Positions 22,171 to 33,592 of a stretch of 64,000 nt of DNA are shown here, one piece after another. A program made the translations under genes and the position numbers. Numbering within the stretch: the first letter of the stretch is position 1; each line of letters starts with the position of its first letter. The notes under the pieces were generated by a model, which saw only the letters and a program-made list of their open reading frames with translations, ran no database searches and was not told where the DNA came from. The stretch comes from Chondrosia reniformis (Eukaryota > Porifera > Demospongiae > Chondrillida > Chondrillidae). The DNA lies in contig OX359196.1 in assembly GCA_947172415.1 (NCBI GenBank), positions 4,839,901 to 4,903,900 of the forward strand, given 5' to 3'.

Positions 22171-22870
22171 TTAAGCCTTCTTTTGCTGGCTGCCTGAGAG
22201 AGCTTTGGAGCCAGCTGCAGAAGGGCAAGTAGTAGCCCTATGCTGTGGGCTACGGCAGACTGAGCAGACATGGGTCAGCCTGCATGTCTTAAAGGGGCAA
22301 TAGTTGCCATCATTCCACTTGTCACAAGTGGGGGCCTTCCTCTTTTGAGGGGGATGATTAGCTGGTTGAGACGTGGTGGTGGTGGTGGCTTTAACTAGAC
22401 TAAGGGCCCACAGCTCTTGATCTAGCAGGCCCCACTTGAGAGATGGGTCGGCCACGACATTGGCTCTGAAAGAGCGCTCATATGCAGCCCAGGCTAAACT
22501 GGGATGGTCCCGTGCCAACCGGGCCACAGTGCCAACGAAGGTAAGTAGATCTCCCCCAAGATGAGGGTTGACCGAGAGAAGGGCCTGGCTATAAGTGCAA
22601 AATGCAAGCACCCAGTCGGTAAATTTTTCAATGGCTGGGGCTTTCTTTTTTTTCCTTCTGGGTAGAGGATTGAGTCCTGGATTTTTTCCGGAAGGAGTTC
22701 TGATAACTCCACATAGTGATTAGCTTTTATCTTCGAGAAGATGTCTGCTGGGATGGTTGGCAATCCCCCACTCAACACCAGCCCCACATTAATTTTCAGT
22801 GGATGGCTTGCTGCTGGTGGCTGGGTTGCCTTCTTTGATCTTAGATTCAGTGGAACCAGCCAGCAAATTG
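22171..22870 (-). pseudogene. Gag-like frame of DIRS-like element
   Basis: Two overlapping minus-strand frames. The left one (22611-22171) contains a Cys/His motif set (CDKWNDGNYCPFKTCRLTHV and CSVCRSPQHRATTC). The right one begins near 22870 and carries GGLPTIPADIFSKIKANHYV. They are out of phase at a run of eight A/T near 22650. Known DIRS gag proteins have a similar conserved central part and C-terminal zinc motifs. Confidence 0.7.
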
Positions 22871-22926
22871 ACTACAGGTTCAAAATCCTGAGTCTCATTA
22901 TTTTCATGGGTTACATCTGCAAAGTG

Positions 22927-24598
22927 AAATGAGCGTACAACACGTGAAGAGCCCATGCATGAGGTCACTCAACTATACGTGATAACATATGCATAGAATA
23001 GTGGATGAGGAATAGAAGTACCGTGCTGTATATCTGAGATATCAGCTTAATAGAGGTGGCCATCAAATTGGCCATATGCATGCCCCATGTATATAGCTGA
23101 GCCCACAGTGACATGACTGGGGACTCAAGGCATGACACTAAACTTGCTAAGAGCTCCCCAACTCAAGGCAAATAGCCCATATAGATAAATGATCAGGGCA
23201 CTGTCTCAGCCAAACCAGATTCCAGGCATGTCTGAACCAAGAGAACACTGACAAAGTGGGGCAATGTAGTTGGTCCGATTAATTTCACGACCATGCAAGG
23301 AACCACGTATCTGCCATGAGGAAACTAGCTCATGGCATGACATTAAAATCAGTGCCTAGGGCACATAGCCTCAAGGCAGCTATCGATAATGGCCTAATCA
23401 GAGGCCACCAAAATGTAATGTCTGAGCCCGGAGACTAAAATGCTCCAGACATGACAATAAAATCAGTGCCGAGGGGGTCATAGCCTCAAGACAGCTATCG
23501 ATAATGGCCAAAATAAGAGGCCCAAAAATGTAAAGTCTGTCCCTGGAGATGATGCTCCAGACATGACAATAAAATCAGTGCCAAGGGTTTATAGCCGCAA
23601 GGCAGCTATCGATAATGGCCCAAATAAGAGGCCCAAAAAATGTAATGTAATGTCTGAGCCTGGAGACTATATATGCTCCAGACACGACAATAAAATCAGT
23701 GCCGAGGGGTCATAGCCTCAAGGCAGCTATCGATAATGGCCAAAATAAGAGGCCCAAAAATGTAAAGTCTGAGCCTAGAGATGATGCTCCAGACATGACA
23801 ATAAAATCAGTGCCAAGGGGTCATTGCCTTGAGGCAGCTATAGATAATGGCCAAATAAGTGGCCATAAATGTAAATTTATGAGCCCACTTGAGGAGACTG
23901 ATGCTCAAGGCATAACAAGACTCGAAATGAATGTGGCTGACACTGATAAATGACAGCTGATAAGATGAAGCTGATAAGCTACCCATAACAAAACTTATGT
24001 TAGCCAAAGTTAGGAGATTCTGACTTAATGTTAATGGCCTCAGATAGTAAAGACCATGTAGTGTGACCCTTCATGTAAGAGTGAACGGTCAGAGAATTTA
24101 TCCTTGAATGGCTTTTCAACTTAAGCCTAGGGGCCGTACATGCTTGACTACATGACCATATAAGCGCCCCGTAAACGTATTATACTCGGCGGCCGCTATA
24201 CGTGCAGTAAGCATTGTGAACTAGCTAGCTCGATTACAGACGTGAACAACGCCACACACGGGCGCGTCCGTTTTACATAATACCCCCATTACGTACACTA
24301 CAGCCGAAGAAATTATAAACTGGGACGCGGGCAGTATATCAACGGATAACCGAAGCCTGAATAATAGATTCCGGCTGAACCTTGAACCGCCGCGAGGAGG
24401 AGTTTACGTTTACAACCGTAATGCAGATACGAGGGACTTACCGGCCGACTGAGGGACTTGAGACTTCTCCTGTTGCAAGACCGCGACCTGCTGGATTAGC
24501 GATGCCTGCGCCTTGCGCTGTTCTTCCAACCCTTCCTTTAGGGATTTGAGGGACTCTAATACTGCTGTGAGGTCGTTCGAGACCGGGGGAGTAGCCAT
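22927..24598 (-). pseudogene. Possible 5' exon and intron of the gag-like gene
   Basis: A minus-strand frame starts at ATG 24598 and encodes a coiled-coil-like segment (VLESLKSLKEGLEEQRKAQ). It reaches a GTAAGT donor near 24441. A good acceptor (TTTCACTTTGCAG) lies at about 22930-22942, just before gag-like sequence, and the join is open for about 40 codons before a phase error. An intron of about 1.5 kb in the element is therefore likely; it contains the tandem repeat below. Confidence 0.45.
23337..23870. repeat. Tandem repeat of about 110-125 bp, five units
   Basis: Each unit contains ACAATAAAATCAGTGCC, CATAGCCTCAAGGCAGCTAT, CGATAATGGCC and a GGAGATGATGCTCCAGACAT end. It lies in the non-coding part of the inserted element. 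Confidence 0.9.
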
Positions 24599-25172
24599 AG
24601 TTGTTCAAGACGACGGAAAAAGGAGGACAATTTTTCAACACTTGGAGCTAACGTTACGTTGCTAGGATGAATGACTTAGGTTACTAAGCGAGACCTAGCG
24701 GCTGTGCGCCTGCAGAGCTTTTTGAATGCATACATGACCAATGTTTGTAACTATTGTAAATACAACTCCTATTGCGCAATCGTAGATAATATGCATTATG
24801 CTATATATGCATATGTCTATACGTATATAGATAATCTGTAGATATACAATATACACATTGAGTAATACGCTCTGTTCATTAACTCTGTTTAACTTAAGGT
24901 TAAACCTCATATATAAGTTCTTCAGATGTGATCTTTGCATATAAGAGAATAAAAACCCAAACCAGACTAGGATGTCCATTTGGAAATTCCCTTGAACTTC
25001 TAAGGAAATTATGTGGTTTTAATAAGAAAAGCTAGCTAATGGGAAGTGTGTAAGATGGCTACCTGTGATCTCCTCAGGTTCCAAGTTCTTTATTTAAATG
25101 TACAGTATATGTATCTCTAAGTCAAAAGAGCCTAAAGTCTATCCTTGAAAAGGTGTCTTCTGCCTCTGTTGG

Positions 25173-26330
25173 TTGAAAGAGATGGAAGGATTTCTACTCT
25201 ATTCAAAGAATTCTCATTTTAGTCAAGTAGATTTAGAGAAAAGATACAAAGAGATTTACAAGAATCTATACTCATTGAAAGATTCTATTCACTTGGCTCA
25301 GGAAATTCTCACTTGGAAGAAGCCATTGTCATCCCTTATTCTGTATATAGGAATCCACTCAATCTTCTAGTGAGTAACAAACTTTATGTGTATATATAGC
25401 TTATAGTCATATATACCTTATTGTCATTATTTGCCTTATAATTATCATTTGACTCTGGATTTTATCATAGGTCATTGTGCTCCTGAGGAAACATGAGTGG
25501 GTGGGGTAAAACCTAGAATTAAATGATGATGACAATCAAAACTTTAAGATTAGTCATAAAGTCCTGTTATTTGGTTTCTATGATAGTTGTGTATCCGTCG
25601 GAGTAGGTGGAGGAGTGTCCATTTTGAGACTGGTATCTGTTCTACTGTTATATGACATTCTGAGAAGACTAAAGTTGCGTCTCACCTCTAGAAAACCATG
25701 TGTCTTTCTTTGTTATCTTTTATCTTGATTAACATGTACTACCCTACTGTCAATAGCTTTGTATTTCCTTGTTTAAGAGAGTGCCTATCTGAGAATGCTT
25801 CAAAGAATTTATTTTAATTTACTTATGGGTATGTATACACCCAATTTTCCATTTCAACAGATGCTGACATACTGAAGAGTATGCATGATGTAAAAGAATT
25901 CCTGAAGCAGTTTCCCATTTTGAAGGTCATCAACATTACAGAGAACTCATCAGCAATGCCACCTAATGGAGCTCTTTTCCAAACGTTCCACTCTGTTTGG
26001 AAGCAACTTCCTTCAGGTCAAAGGAATATACAATATTAGCCTTTCATGGAACAGCTGAAGTAAACATACAAAGTATATGTAACAATGGCTACGACCCAAG
26101 CAGACGTAAGGGTCAAGCTCTTGGACCTGGTGAATATTTTGCTGTTTCTCCTAACACACCTCTAGGATATTGTAGTGGTGGTAAGAAGATATTGCTAAAT
26201 GAACTGCTACTAGTTCAACATGGAACACATCACACTAGACAAGGAGACATTGTAGTAATGAAAAACCCAGCTCATGATCTACCAACTGAAGATTTATCAT
26301 TGAATTTGTTTAAATATTTGAATTACTTTT
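25173..26330 (+). pseudogene. Decayed copy of the reticulon-domain/ART gene
   Basis: Matches the gene at 44123-48347 in order. Exon 1 (about 25181-25369) is intact (EILTWKKPLSSLILYIGIHS). Exon 2 begins at about 25591 but is cut after LTSRKPC and joined to unrelated intron sequence. The catalytic exon starts at 25861 but has two extra bases in the GQRN-NT region (AGGAATATACAATATTAG) that bring in a stop, and the end of the domain is replaced (LPTEDLSLNLF instead of LPRFIIEF). Exons for the second membrane hairpin and the disordered region are missing. Confidence 0.85.
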
Positions 26331-26520
26331 TTATTAATGAAATAATGCTATATATATACTTTTGTGGTGCTATTGTTCAGTTAGTATATCAGTTATATAT
26401 ACTCACTCCATTAGCAAATTCTGGGGTATTCCCCCTAGAAATTCCAAGTATAATATGCATGTGGTTTTAAGTGGAAACAGTAATTTGTTGGAGAAGAAGA
26501 GATTCTGAAGTTTGAAGAAT

Positions 26521-28920
26521 ATGGGAAATAGTTCAAGCTCTGAATATAATGTATCCCAAGCTGAAAGTGAGCCAAACAGTACTAGTAATGGGGAGAGTAA
26601 GAAGAGATTTTCACAGGCAGATCTTACATAGCACATGCAACTACAAATGATTCATTTGAATATAATTTTTATCATCTTATTAATTAGCTGAGTTACAAGG
26701 ATCAACCACAAGTGCCAATAAGTGTGCAATCACTGAATGTTCTAATCCAAGATATGTTGACCCCTCAACTGGAGCACTGCACCTGTGCTGTGGATACACA
26801 CATGCTATGGAACATCAGAGAAGACAGGCCATTCAGTCTGGTCAGTTTGGGAGGCAATCCATATTGAATTCTCTAATAATCTAATACACCATTTTCCTAC
26901 ATGCTATATGCATATGTCTACTCTGTAATAAATTAACGAAGCTTTTCCATCGTTATTTATAAAGTTCAGGACACTTAAGCATTCTCAATCGTTAGTATTA
27001 CGAATATATATATTAAATCCCAACGATGCGGCCAAGTAGTTCGAGTTAATTCGGGGGGGCGGCAGCCCCACGAGTTTTTAAACTCGAAATACTTGTTTTA
27101 TATATAATTTTATAGTTACAGAAGCAACAACAAGAGGTTCCACTAGTAATCAGGAATCAAAAGGGGCTGTAGCTGCTAAACAACCAGAAAAGGAGGAGCC
27201 AGTTGATGTGATTGGTTAGAGCATGCACTCATTTACATCATAGCATCTTCACTACATATATGCCATTATTGTCAAGCACAAATATAAAAGGTTAGTGTAT
27301 ATAATATATAATACTTACCCAAGTACAGTCCTGTGTCCCTAATCTTGTCATTAGTTCTACCTGGGTAGCTGAAAATGAATATTTTTTTATATATAATTTT
27401 ATAGTTACAGAAGCAACAACAATCCATATTGAATTCTCTAATAATCTAATACACCATTTTCCTACATGCTATATGCATATGTCTACTCTGTAATAAATTA
27501 AAAAAGCCTATAGGGAACTATACCTGGAGAGAGCTTTAGATGAAGATACAGGTTTCTTCTCTTCTTTGCTCCACTGAGCCCAACAACTATTTCTGGTAAT
27601 TCCACCCGTCATCAGTGACTCTGGTCTATTTTGATCATTTGTCAGTCCTTTGGTGAATCTATATACGTATACGTATGTATCACTCTACGGATGGGAATAT
27701 ACACTCATATTGTCTAATATATATATATATATATATGTTATGTATTGCATCCATCCTCATACATATACGTAGGTCCAGTTCAAAAGGGAATTACTCACTG
27801 CCTACTGCCTGAGTGTTCCAAATTTGTTTGGCCTTTCAAGAATTACTGCTGTAAGACTCATGCTGACACGGGAAGGCAGCGTGGATTGATGCGTAAGTCC
27901 CTTGTATCTAAACTGTATATGGTGCATATTATATATATCTGAATGATGACAGTTGATTATAGTGGCTACAATACATGCTTTCTGCAGCTCCAATGCCAGA
28001 TCTAACAAATGTGGATACTTCTAGCAAAGACACCAACACATGTTGGTTTCCAACATGCTCTAAACAGAGATTTAAGGAGCCAAATGGGAGAATACATCTT
28101 TACTGTGGCAAAACACATGCTGATATGGCTAGAAAAGCCAATCTTAAAAGTAATCTCTTTATAACTGTAAAAAAGACTTGGTTACGTACGTATGTGCAAA
28201 AATGCAAACTGTATATGGTGCATATTATATATATCTGAATGATGTCAGTTGATTATAGTGGCTACAATACATGCTTTCTGCAGCTCCAATGCCAGATCTA
28301 ACAAATGTGGATACTTCTAGCAAAGACACCAACACATGTTGGTTTCCAACATGCTCTAAACAGAGATTTAAGGAGCCAAATGGGAGAATACATCTTTACT
28401 GTGGCAAAACACATGCTGATATGGCTAGAAAAGCCAATCTTAAAAGTAATCTCTTTATAACTGTAAAAAAGACTTGGTTACGTACATATGTGCAAAAATG
28501 CATCCATCTTAAGAAAAGTTAATTCAACAATGCCAATTGTACTTCAAATCATGTATTTTGAATCTTTTTCTAGTCCCGAAAGCTGTGAAGTGCATAATAC
28601 CAGGTTGTAACCAGCAGAAATATAGTGATGACACTGTATCTCACTCATACTGTTCACAAACCTGTGCTGAAGAAGGGAAAAGAAGAGGGATTTTTCGTGA
28701 GCATTACATCATTCACATACATTATTACTATAGTACAGCAACTTTTAACATCATAATCATAGCATACAGGGATTATTAAACTGTTTATTAATTGATGTTT
28801 CTTTAGCTCAAGCCGATAGTAAGGAGAGTGAATGCTCTTTAGATGGCTTTAACAGGCCAAAATATAGAGAAGGTTCCATAACATATAACTATTGTTCTAA
28901 GGGACATGCAAACAAAGCAG
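26521..28920 (+). pseudogene. Decayed copy of the MGNSSSS cysteine-repeat gene, with a duplicated exon
   Basis: Exon 1 (26521-26635) starts MGNSSSSEYNVSQAESEPN but is cut short and ends in a stop. Cysteine-repeat exons follow at 26688-26840, 27773-27892, 27988-28149, 28284-28445 (a second copy of the preceding exon with its intron), 28574-28696 and 28807-28920. The last has lost a repeat Cys (DGFNRP for DGCNRP) and its GT donor has become AT. No catalytic exon follows. A block with a linker exon is inserted at about 26930-27520. Confidence 0.85.
26932..27420. repeat. Dispersed block (copy 1) with one linker exon
   Basis: TTAACGAAGCTTTTCCATCG ... GCGGCAGCCCCACGAG followed by a linker exon (27116-27214) matches 29612-30066 almost base for base. 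It has been copied into the middle of the decayed cysteine-repeat gene. Confidence 0.85.
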
Positions 28921-29090
28921 ATATATGTTTCATTAGTATTATATACTTCATATGTGTACATATACGTATTAACTTTGCAACTTGTTTAAGCTGCATGCAT
29001 TGTTGTTCAAGTTTTTGAAGAAACCTATTCTTAAATTGCTCAATAACTCACCCACATGATGATTATCATCTGCCTAATCTATATTCTTAG

Positions 29091-30708
29091 AGTTCTCTAA
29101 AGAGGAAGGTGTTGCTCCAAAAGGTCCTGTAGCTGCCAAGCAGCCAGAAGAGGAAGAAACAGTTGACATGATTGGTTAGAGCATGCACTCATTTTCTCAT
29201 AGTATCACTACGTACATATATGCCATTATTGTCAAGTACAAGTTATATAAGAGAGATAGAGAGATTCTAAATACAAAGACCTTTCCAGTCACTTGCAGGA
29301 CTCTAATGCTGTACATGTGTTAGTATAAATGAATATAGAGAAACTAATTACTTACTTAGCTGTTAATGAAGAAATATATATGCTGTGGTAATTTTAACTC
29401 AGTAATAGAGCATTGGTGATCAGAACTAGCTGTCCTGGGTTCAATTTCCAACAATTGTTTCTTTCATATGATGTTCAAGCTAATAGAATAAAATCATTTA
29501 AAAGATGAAGTATAGCCATGTATAATACGAGTTCATACGCAACTATTGTAACACTTAATTTATACGTCAATACATCGATTTTGCAAATGGCGGCGTTCAG
29601 GAAGCTTTAGTTAACGAAGCTTTTCCATCGTTATTTATAAAGTTCAGGACACTTAAGCGTTCTCAATCGTTAGTATTACGAATATATATATTAAATCCCA
29701 ACGATGCGGCCAAGTAGTTCGAGTTAATTCGGGGGGCGGCAGCCCCACGAGTTTTTAAACTCGAAATACTTGTTTTATATATAATTTTATAGTTACAGAA
29801 GCAACAACAAGAGGTTCCACTAGTAATCAGGAATCAAAAGGGGCTGTAGCTGCTAAACAACCAGAAAAGGAGGAGCCAGTTGATGTGATTGGTTAGAGCA
29901 TGCACTCATTTACATCATAGCATCTTCACTACATATATGCCATTATTGTCAAGCACAAATATAAAAGGTTAGTGTATATAATATATAATACTTACCCAAG
30001 TACAGTCCTGTGTCCCTAATCTTGTCATTAGTTCTACCTGGGTAGCTGAAAATGAATATTTTTTTTATATATAATTTTATAGTTACAGAAGCAACAACAA
30101 GAGGTTCCACTAGTAATCAGGAATCAAAAGGGGCTGTAGCTGCTAAACAACCAGAAAAGGAGGAGCCAATTGATGTGATTGGTTAGAGCATGCACTCATT
30201 TACATTATAGCATCTTCACTACATATATGCCATTATTGTCAAGCACAAATATAAAAGGTTAGTGTATATAATATATAATACTTACCCAAGTACAGTCCTG
30301 TGTCCCTAATCTTGTCATTAGTTCTACCTGGGTAGCTGAAAATGAATATTTTTTTATATATAATTTTATAGTTACAGAAGCAACAACAAGAGGTTCCACT
30401 AGTAATCAGGAATCAAAAGGGGCTGTAGCTGCTAAACAACCAGAAAAGGAGGAGCCAATTGATGTGATTGGTTAGAGCATGCACTCATTTACATCATAGC
30501 ATCTTCACTACATATATGCCATTATTGTCAAGCACAAATATAAAAGGTTAGTGTATATAATATATAATACTTACCCAAGTACAGTCCTGTGTCCCTAATC
30601 TTGTCATTAGTTCTACCTGGGTAGCTGAAAATGAATATTTTTTTATATATAATTTTATAGTTACAGAAGTAACAACAAGAGGTACCACTAGTAATCAGGA
30701 ATCAGTAG
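29091..30708 (+). repeat. Array of 1-1 phase linker exons in about 287-bp tandem units
   Basis: Candidate exons at 29091-29174, 29793-29891, 30083-30181, 30372-30470 and 30661-30708 are flanked by AG and GT and are all multiples of three in phase 1. The last four sit in tandem units of about 287-290 bp that start TATATATAATTTTATAG. They encode near-identical Lys/Glu-rich linkers (KGAVAAKQPEKEEPVDVIG). The CARD-phosphorylase gene has a single equivalent (6553-6600). They would splice in phase to the phosphorylase exon at 31922. Confidence 0.75.
29385..29470 (+). mobile_element. Decayed tRNA-derived SINE copy
   Basis: AACTCAGTAATAGAGCATTG and CTGGGTTCAATTTCC match the A and B boxes of the copy at 2995. 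Further copies lie at 31427-31510 and, incomplete, at about 49870-49912. Confidence 0.6.
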
Positions 30709-30987
30709 GTGCAGCATTGATCTGTGAGTTGAGTATGCATCAACCACTATATACTGTGTGGGACCAGTTATGGTCATATAGAAATGTATTCATAACCAGC
30801 ATACAAAATATCTGGCGACTCATGATCACACCCCATCGAATGCTTTTGATGCTAATTTGTGATGTAGTACTTTCTAATGTATATGCACTCTTGAATATTG
30901 GGCAATATTTATTTGACACCCCTAGTTCTGAGTTGTTAGTATTGCATGCAGGTGCATAAACAGTGATTGACAAAGTATATGTAATAG

Positions 30988-31094
30988 TTATACAATGGCA
31001 CTTTGCGGTGTATGGGTTATATATATATGTACATGCACGAGACCCGAGGGTGAGTGCATGTATAATTTATACACCGCAAAGTGACATTGTATAA
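30988..31094. repeat. Small hairpin element, copy 2
   Basis: Same inverted arms as 6881-6986 (TTATACAATGGCACTTTGCGG and inverse). Confidence 0.8.
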
Positions 31095-31321
31095 CTGTCA
31101 TACACTCCACCCCTAGGCTTTTTGGCATTTACTGAATTATCGGTGGGATATCGCATTGTATAACTATAGTAAGATGCCAAAGTGCCTCTTATTATAGTTA
31201 TACAACAGTTGTTGAATATAATTTGCCTTGGTTGCCCCAGCAACGGAGTGTATATGTGATATAATGTATAATGCATATTGATATTTATACATTTATCTTT
31301 CATCTTCTGTATAATATCCAG

Positions 31322-31411
31322 CTATGTCATGCCAGCCATCAGAACATGATGATATCAAGTCTATATTAATGACCGCCAACCCTACAGAGCAAGCTACTGT
31401 GCGTCACTTCT
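31322..31411 (+). pseudogene. Truncated start of a phosphorylase exon
   Basis: After a CCAG acceptor the sequence encodes ATGTCATGCCAG... as in the 7214 exon, up to the codons for VRHFL, and then breaks into SINE sequence. A full-length exon follows 510 bp later. Confidence 0.85.
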
Positions 31412-31587
31412 TGAAGAAATGTCTATGCTGTGGTAATTTTAACTCAGTAGTAGAGCATTGGTGATCATAACTAGCTGTCCTGGGTTCAATTCCCAACAAT
31501 TGTTTCTTTCATATTTCCCCCTCTTCATGATGTTCAAGCTAATAGAATAAAATCATTTAAAAGATGAAGTTAGAAGTATAGCCAGTG

Positions 31588-31867
31588 TTGCAACAATGAA
31601 TAACACATCTGGAAAAAGTATCACAACAAGACAGTGATCATAAGAGATACAGCTTACCATACAGAAGTGGCATACTAAAATTTAAGTGGCATACACATCA
31701 CATCATCCTTATACTTCAGCTATCCATGGTGCGCCCAAAACACAGAAGTGAAGTGTATGGATAAGTAACTTAAATTTCAATATGCTACTTCTGTATGGTT
31801 AGCTGTATCTCTCATGATCACTGTCTTGTTTTGTTGCTTTTTTCAGATGTGTTATTCATTGTTGCAA
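31588..31867. mobile_element. Long-arm inverted-repeat element
   Basis: Arms of about 95-100 bp (TTGCAACAATGAATAACACA ... and the inverse ... GTGTTATTCATTGTTGCAA) face each other over a short centre. It lies between the truncated and complete phosphorylase exons. Confidence 0.85.
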
Positions 31868-31921
31868 TCCAGGTCGTTCCTACTTTTTTTATAGCAATTT
31901 TTATTTTGTTTTAATATATAG

Positions 31922-32817
31922 TTATGCAACATCAGCCACCAGAACATAATGATATCAAGTTTATATTAATGACCGCCAACCCTACAGAGCAAGCTACTGT
32001 GCGTCACTTCTTGGGGTCATCCTCTATAAAGCAAAGTGATACAATATTCCCATATACCTACAAGACTGATCCTATCTTATGTAAGGTCAAAGTTGAGCCT
32101 ATCAAAGATGAAGGAGATTATGATATCTTCTCCATTAATGGTCACAGAGGAATTCATGTCAGATGTGGGGAGATTGGTAGTGGTGGTAAAATAGGCTCTC
32201 ATGTCACTACAGCAAAAATCTTGGAAATCGCCAGACAAAGAAAATGGCCTTTGCAAGTGGTCTTCTGTGTTGGATGTTGCGGTTGCAGTTCTGACAAGAC
32301 CAACCTCTGTGGGTATGTATTGCTGACCAGTCACCTTGAAGATTATAATCGAGGGAAAATGCTACCAGATAAATTGCATCGAGTGCCACAACCATACGAG
32401 ATGAGTGGAACCTGGAAGGGGTATATGGAGGAGGAAGCTATCACTTGTCCAGATGAAACAGCTGAATATAATGAGATTAAATATGAAAATCCGGAAGCCA
32501 TTCTTTCTGGAGACTTTGTGGTGAAAGACAAAACCCAAGCAGAGGAAATTCGAGGCAAGAAAAAATTTGTTGGAATTGAAATGGAGGGAAAAGGCATTGC
32601 AGAAGCTTTCACTATATTCTCTAAACTTTCTTGTGATAGCTTCCTTGTTGTTAAAGGTGTGTCTGACTATGCTGGTTCAGAGAAGTCGGAGCCAGCAAAG
32701 GCCAACTGGTTTGGAAAGGACACTGAATTACCCGTTTCTGATGGTGAGAGGCAAAGGATAGCAACCATTCAAGCTACAGCTTTAGTTTGCCGTACCATTG
32801 CTAAGAAGATGCATTGA
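31922..32817 (+). CDS. Nucleoside phosphorylase-domain exon, gene 2
   Basis: A complete PNP_UDP/MTAN-type domain of about 297 residues, after a TATAG acceptor in phase 1. It keeps the ILMTANPTEQATV start, CGEIGSGGKIG, VFCVGCCGCSS, GIEMEGKGIAEAF and GVSDYAGS motifs. Compared with the 7214 exon it has scattered replacements and is three to four residues shorter after TIFS (TIFSKLSCDSF against TIFSTYLPLSQDSF), yet the frame is kept, which suggests recent or ongoing function. No CARD exon is found upstream; instead the linker array, and before it cysteine-repeat exons, precede it. ATG 31924 could serve as a start if it is expressed alone. Confidence 0.7.
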
Positions 32818-33112
32818 AATTAACATTTTCTATATAGCTAATTTACTCTAGAGATAGAAGATGGATAGACATTTATAGTTAAAGTTACTGTAGTGACAGA
32901 TCAAACCTGTTTACATATGCAACTATATTTGATAGGAGATTATGTATACATTTGTATATTCATGATTGCTGTATAAGTTTAATAAAGGATACATATATAA
33001 TGTACGTATATGCAAATTAATATATAACGCTGAATATACTATGTATATATTATGACAAAGTTAATAAGTTTTAATGCACACAATTCAGTTTTAATATTGC
33101 ATCCAGCCTCAA
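32818..33112. other. Convergent spacer
   Basis: AT-rich 3' flanks of the phosphorylase exon and the minus-strand ORF, with an AATAAA at about 32981. It matches 8122-8388. Confidence 0.5.
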
Positions 33113-33592
33113 TCAGGCTGGGGTTTTGCAGTCCTTCAGAAATGAGAAGCCTTCAGGTGGTCGCTCTTTTGTAGGCTTACAGCCATGGTAAATTTGAAAA
33201 ATTTGCTCCCTTTGAATGCGCACAGCATACATGATATAGTATGAGGAGAGTAGTTGAGCGGTAGGTTTTGGAGATTCATTATTACATTCGATCCAGTTGT
33301 ACCTATTTCTTGAATAGAAATATATGTTCCATTCTTCTATACGTTTTTGATATTTCTTAAAGATCCCTTGCTCAACCTCTAATTCAGTCCTCAACATCTT
33401 CAATTCTGTATCATTTATCATCAAAATATGGTTCATTTTAACTGATCGAAATGCTTGACAAAAGGATACGAGATCTAGACTTTCATTATGGAAATCAAAT
33501 TTTGAATGCGCCCCTAAATTACAGATGTGGTTATTGTAATATTTCTGTGAGATGACATCTTTGGGTTTGCTGTTGATGTTACCAATACACAT
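33113..33592 (-). CDS. Unknown minus-strand ORF, copy 2
   Basis: Counterpart of 8389-8994, open for 159 codons from MCIGNINSK to the stop. A TATA deletion upstream shifts the longer N-terminal frame of copy 1. About eight amino-acid differences are seen over 159 codons and few silent ones, a pattern closer to neutral drift than to strong constraint. Confidence 0.35.
   Translation of the reverse strand: MCIGNINSKPKDVISQKYYNNHICNLGAHSKFDFHNESLDLVSFCQAFRSVKMNHILMINDTELKMLRTELEVEQGIFKKYQKRIEEWNIYFYSRNRYNWIECNNESPKPTAQLLSSYYIMYAVRIQREQIFQIYHGCKPTKERPPEGFSFLKDCKTPA

Larger units (their letters stand above)
18111..24911 (-). mobile_element. 6.8-kb insertion with a DIRS-like tyrosine-recombinase retrotransposon
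   Basis: The paralogous sequence at 43850 runs from TTATATATAATC directly into TTTATAAGTTCTTCAG, which marks 18111-24911 as inserted here. On the minus strand the order is gag-like, reverse transcriptase-RNase H, tyrosine recombinase, as in DIRS/PAT/Ngaro elements. No integrase or protease of LTR type is present. All parts carry breaks (listed separately), so the copy is dead. Exact termini, split direct or inverted repeats could not be established by eye. Confidence 0.85.

Noticed and set aside
18111..24911. An integrated virus or LTR retrotransposon
   Set aside because: A tyrosine recombinase takes the place of integrase, no protease or LTRs are seen, and gene order is that of DIRS-type elements.
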